Below, piece after piece: positions 60,157-64,000 of a DNA stretch of 64,000 nt. Position numbers and translations under genes: made by a program. The stretch comes from Capra hircus (lineage: Eukaryota; Chordata; Mammalia; Artiodactyla; Bovidae), in assembly GCF_001704415.2 (NCBI RefSeq), contig NC_030831.1, positions 43,570,134 through 43,634,133 on the forward strand, in the 5' to 3' direction. Every line of letters starts with the position of its first letter. Position 1 is the stretch's first letter. A model generated the notes under the pieces. That model did not search any database and was not told the origin of the DNA. It saw only the letters and a program-made list of their open reading frames with translations.

Positions 60157-60394
60157 AATCCAGTGTGTGTAAAGTAAATGACCTAAGTTACATTTTGGTA
60201 ATTTCATTTTTTCTACACTACAGTTATGCATTTGTGTATATTTTGTATGATAAATTGGATGTCTATAACTGTAGATTTGTTGCTTTGAGAAGCTAATATC
60301 TGACTAAAATAATCATGTACCTAGCCTACAGTCTTGTATTTAACTTTTACAGGGGAGAAGAGAGTTCTATTTTTGCATTGATGATGATATTCTG

Positions 60395-60400
60395 AATAAA
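60395..60400 (+). terminator. CEP192: Poly(A) signal AATAAA (proximal)
   Basis: Canonical hexamer 239 bases after the stop codon, followed by a T/G-rich stretch ('gttttagttggt'). Confidence 0.75.
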
Positions 60401-60431
60401 TTTGGCATATGTTTTAGTTGGTATATCCAGA

Positions 60432-60437
60432 AATAAA
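60432..60437 (+). terminator. CEP192: Poly(A) signal AATAAA (distal)
   Basis: Second canonical hexamer 37 bases later, followed by 'taacttgtcttttttat', a suitable U-rich downstream element. Confidence 0.75.
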
Positions 60438-60608
60438 CTTAATTTCCATTTAACTTGTCTTTTTTATATGATGTCATACAGAAATTAGAATATCAGTTTA
60501 TTCTGCTATATTTCCAAGCTCCTACGTTTCTGTTCTGTGAATTTTCTCCTCCATCACAAAGTTTTGTTTGCCTTAAGCAATTTCTTCTTGGTTCCTTTGT
60601 CTTTCCAC

Positions 60609-60735
60609 TGCTGCTGCTAAGTCGCTTCAGTCGTGTCTGACTCTGTGCAACCCCATGGACTGCAGCCTACCAGGCTCCTCCGTCCATGGGATTTCCCAGG
60701 CAAGAGTACTGAAGTGGGGTGCCATTGCCTTCTCC
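60609..60735 (-). mobile_element. Bov-A SINE monomer, antisense
   Basis: 'tgctgctgctaagtcgcttc', 'caaccccatggactgcagcc', 'ggcaagagtactgaagtggg', 'tgccattgccttctcc'. Confidence 0.92.
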
Positions 60736-62509
60736 GGTCTTTTAGCTAGTTGCCCAGAATAGAAAGGAAAGCTTCCTTCCAAAGAAACTGTCTTTCTCCA
60801 GAGTGGGGCAGTGTCCTTATCTGTGTAGACACTTGGGAGAGGTTGATGGTGTATTTTAGGAGACCATTTATTGAAGTTAAAGATGAACAGGATGACTTCA
60901 GAACCTGGTGTAGAAGGGCACAGCCATTAGGTACCACTGGGACCCAGGGAAAGGGACAGAGCCCCCGTGCTGTGACTTCCCTGGTTCCACTAGTTGTGGC
61001 CATTGCTGGTAGGTGTTGTGCAGCAGTGTGGGGGTTGTGGCTGATGTTGGTGACAGAGCAGGAGATCATGGAGCATGTGCAGAGCTGCCACCAGGAGGGC
61101 TCTGACCCCAACGTTTACACCCAAGACAGAAGTGCACTCCTTCCTGTGCGCAAGCCCAGGACATCTTACCTGCCAGCCACGTGGGTTGTTGTCCACAGGT
61201 GAGAGCAGAGGTGGTCCAGCAACTGCCCATCCTCTTGGTTAAAACCTTCCCTTCAGTCTTAACACAGATACTTCCTGGTTTTGTTTCTTCTTTAGGTTTT
61301 TAATTTCATCCCCAGGAAGTGGCCTGGGACCAAGGGAGCCTGTGAGTTTTCACCTGCGCTCTGAGCCCTGAGAGCAGTGGTGAACTCGGAGCAGCCGAGC
61401 TCTGACAGCAGGTGGAGGAAGAGCCGGTTGTGTCTTATAGACGTCCTGTCTTGTGTGTCCGGTGCTGCCCCCAGAAGATGTCCGTGGGCACGTGGAGGTG
61501 CTCATGTGCTCATTCTGAGCAGGGCTGGCCCAGGCCTCCTTCTCAGTACCCCTGCAGGTCAGCAGGCAGCCCCATGCCCCTCATTCAGGAAGTTCTCCCT
61601 GCACTTGGGTTGACCAACGAAATCACTTTGAGGAGTTGACCTGGAGACAGGCCATGTTGTGGACTCAGCCGCATGTGAGACTTGCTCCCTGAGGCCTTAA
61701 ATCCGGGCAGGGACTCCCATCATCTGAGCTGACTCACAGCGAGCACCACAGACCCGCCATGCCAAACCCTGGGTCTGCCACGGCTGTCAGCATCACACTG
61801 GTCCTTTGGGTCCCAGAGGCTGATTCTGTAGCAGCTTCCTAAACTCTTGGAGGCCCACATGCATTGACCCTGGGCCTGATCCCCCTCACTTGTTCTTCCG
61901 TAGGCCTGTCCTTGGGGGTCAGGGGCGGCGCTCCCAGCCCCTGCCCTCCCACAGGGAACCTTCTCTTTCTGCCTTCCAGGTGCTTGGGTGAGGTGGCCCA
62001 TCTGACTGACAGGCACCTGTACTGAAGGCTGGTTCTTTGAAGCCTCAGTGCGTGAAGTGCAGGAGGGGAGAGGCGGAGAGGAGGGTTCATGGTCTGAACA
62101 AATGGATGAGTGTCTGTATCTTATCTTTCCATAGAAATATCGAGAGTCCATGGTAAACGTATACAATAATTACTTGCATCTCAAGTCAGAAGCAGGCCGT
62201 GCAAATGGAGAAGTGCTGGAAGGGCTGAGTCAGGAGCAGGCAGGGACCTTAAGCCCCCGTCTGTGCGAGGCACGACCCTGGCAGGTGGAGGGGGCAGAGT
62301 TGAGACAGGACAGTGATGTCGTCGTCCACCTCGGGTTCCAAGAGAGTTTCCTTTAAAAATCATAAAGCGAATTTGGTAATGTAACTGGATACACAACTGA
62401 TACACAAAATCAGTAGTCTTTCTATATAAGAAAATAGTAATGGAAGAAAAGATCCATGAGGAATCCCCCAGGAATAAACATATGAAGAAATGTGTGTAAT
62501 ATTTACATG

Positions 62510-62622
62510 TAGCCTGCTAGGCTCCTCTGTCCATGGGATTTCCCAGGCAAGAATACTGGAGTGGGTTGCCATTCCAGGGGATCTTCCTGACCCAGGGATC
62601 AAACCTACATCTCCCACATTGG
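62510..62622 (-). mobile_element. Bov-tA SINE fragment, antisense
   Basis: 'gcctgctaggctcctctgtc', 'aagaatactggagtgggttg', 'cctgacccagggatcaaacc'; both ends are missing. Confidence 0.9.
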
Positions 62623-63179
62623 AGAAAGCATAACCAAAGTCCAAAGACAAAGGACAAACTGGAAGTTTCTTGTTGACGGACATGTTAGCCATTGCAGTCT
62701 TTTCCTACTACACCTGTGTAGCTGTTATGTTGGGTAGAGTGTGGCAGCACGGTCAATGGGACAGCAGGGCAGTCAGTGTGACCTGGTGGACGTTCCCAAC
62801 TGCTGTCCTGCCAGACTTCTGTGAACAGTGCCTGTTTCTTTACATTTTTGCCAAAACAATATCTGCACACACTTTTCCCACTCCACTAGGTGGGTCTGAC
62901 AGGTACACTGGCTCTGACTCAGGGAGCAGAGCACACCCAGGCAAGCACATCCTGGAGACACTCCTTCCCCTCCCTGCTTCCTCCAGGTGCCTCCAGTGAG
63001 GAGGATGGACCTGCCTCAGGCGCTTTCCACCTGGGCCACCTGTGAGGCCCCTTCTCTCCTTACGACCCTATCCTGATGTGGGGAGGGGGAGCTGCCTTTC
63101 ATGGGACTGTCTGAACTTTCTACCATGTTCAACTATTAAGTATTTTTGTAATAAAAAAATGTTTTGAAGAGGTTAACAT

Positions 63180-63445
63180 AACTCCCCTGGTAGTCTAGGG
63201 GTTGAGAATCTGCCTGCTAGTGCAGGTGACATGGGATCGATCCTTGGTCAGGGAGGATCCCACATGCTGTGGGAGCAATTAAGCCCGTGTGCCACATCCA
63301 CTGAGCCCCCTCATCTAGAGCCTGTGCTCTGCAACAGAAGTCACCACAAAGAGAGGTCCATGCCTACTGCAACTGGAGAAAGCCCACTTGAGTGCAGCAA
63401 CAAAGACCCAGCACAGCCAAAGGTAAGTAAATAAAAATTTAAAAA
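63180..63445 (+). mobile_element. CHR-type tRNA-derived SINE, long form
   Basis: Head 'ctcccctggtagtctagggg', 'gggatcgatccttggtcagg', middle 'aattaagcccgtgtgccaca', end 'caaagacccagcacagccaa' with an A-rich tail. Confidence 0.88.
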
Positions 63446-64000
63446 AAAAGAAATTGTTTTAATAAGATATTTAGAGATCTAAACATCACTTTTTCTGCCA
63501 ACGCTAGTTAACCTAAGGGAATGTATCACGTATTAATGTAGGTGTTTGGTAGCCAAATGCTGCCTGTTGACCATCTTTCTCAGAAGGTTCTGAAATATCT
63601 CAGTAAAGTTCTAGATGGACTTCCCTTCTGGAGGAGCTCGTGGGTGGGAGCGCTTGAGGTCCTCCCAGAAGATGCTCCTCCTCGACTTTGCTGTGAGGTG
63701 TGTTATAGTCTGGTGTCAGGAGGAGAAAGCAGGGCAGCCCCTGGAGAGTCTTTGGGGAGGATCCCTTGTGGGTGGGATCCCAGAGGGGCTAAGGTTAGAA
63801 GGTTTCCTGTCAGCCTGCCTGCCTTGCAGGAGAAGGGTCAGTGAGCCCACTGCCTTCTGGGCAGTCGGTCACTTGTTTCCACTATGAGTTTGCTTTCCCC
63901 TTTGTTATTTAATGTTGATGTTAAAGCCACTAAAAAGATTGCCTGTTTCTACACTGAAGTCTGTGGACATGAAGACAGCCTATGTTTATATTTTACACAA

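Larger units (their letters stand above)
60157..60455 (+). other. CEP192: CEP192 3' untranslated region
   Basis: A short AT-rich tail after the stop. The end is estimated from the second AATAAA plus the usual 10-25 base spacing; the exact cleavage site cannot be read from sequence. Confidence 0.75.
60456..64000. other. Intergenic DNA downstream of CEP192
   Basis: No gene recognised. It holds an antisense Bov-A monomer (60609-60735), an antisense Bov-tA piece (62510-62622), a sense CHR-type SINE (63180-63445), and otherwise GC-rich unique sequence (60740-62350, 62690-63060, 63540-63860) with chance frames on both strands. Confidence 0.6.

Noticed and set aside
59632..60231. Minus-strand frame of 199 codons over the last exon
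   Set aside because: It is antisense to the conserved CEP192 terminal exon and 3' UTR, resembles no family, and its length is explained by the constrained coding strand opposite it.
61377..62356. Several frames downstream of CEP192 as a candidate new gene
   Set aside because: The frames overlap on both strands, no splice-consistent chain could be built, and no protein was recognised.

Overview
This is mammalian nuclear DNA from a ruminant (Bovidae or a close relative). The ruminant call rests on the interspersed repeats: Bov-A2 and Bov-tA SINEs, BovB (RTE) LINE fragments, CHR-type tRNA SINEs, ruminant L1 fragments and a mariner remnant. The species cannot be fixed from the window alone.

Almost the whole window is one plus-strand gene, CEP192 (centrosomal protein 192, the vertebrate SPD-2 homologue). 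I place 37 coding exons between 582 and 60156, all with AG/GT borders. Every junction keeps frame except that exon 13 itself is one base short. The chain starts inside the N-terminal third of the protein, so promoter and first exons lie upstream of base 1. Exons 1-7 (582-9836) carry the acidic PLK4-docking segment and the Aurora A-binding region. Exons 8-11 (12432-20374) encode a long, low-conservation Ser-rich middle that includes two very large exons. Exons 12-37 (20986-60156) encode the tandem ASH/PapD-like beta-sandwich domains that attach the protein to the centriole/PCM scaffold. The stop codon is at 60154-60156, with poly(A) signals at 60395 and 60432. From about 60460 to 64000 I see only intergenic DNA and SINEs. 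In human the neighbours are SEH1L (upstream) and LDLRAD4 (downstream); neither is visible here.

CEP192 acts as the centrosomal platform on which PLK4 starts centriole duplication and Aurora A/PLK1 drive mitotic centrosome maturation. The exon order mirrors that: kinase-docking parts come first and the scaffold-binding array last.

The points most worth checking are: (1) a one-base deficit in exon 13 (22733-22962) giving a premature TAG at 22913, in an exon whose skipping would restore frame; (2) absence of about 90 residues known in human CEP192 between exons 1 and 2; (3) a 5'-inverted (twin-primed) L1 at 46.8-50.4 kb that later received Bov-tA, BovB and a mariner stub; (4) tandem in-frame splice sites at exons 30 and 35. 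No bacterial, viral, CRISPR or RNA-gene feature was found.
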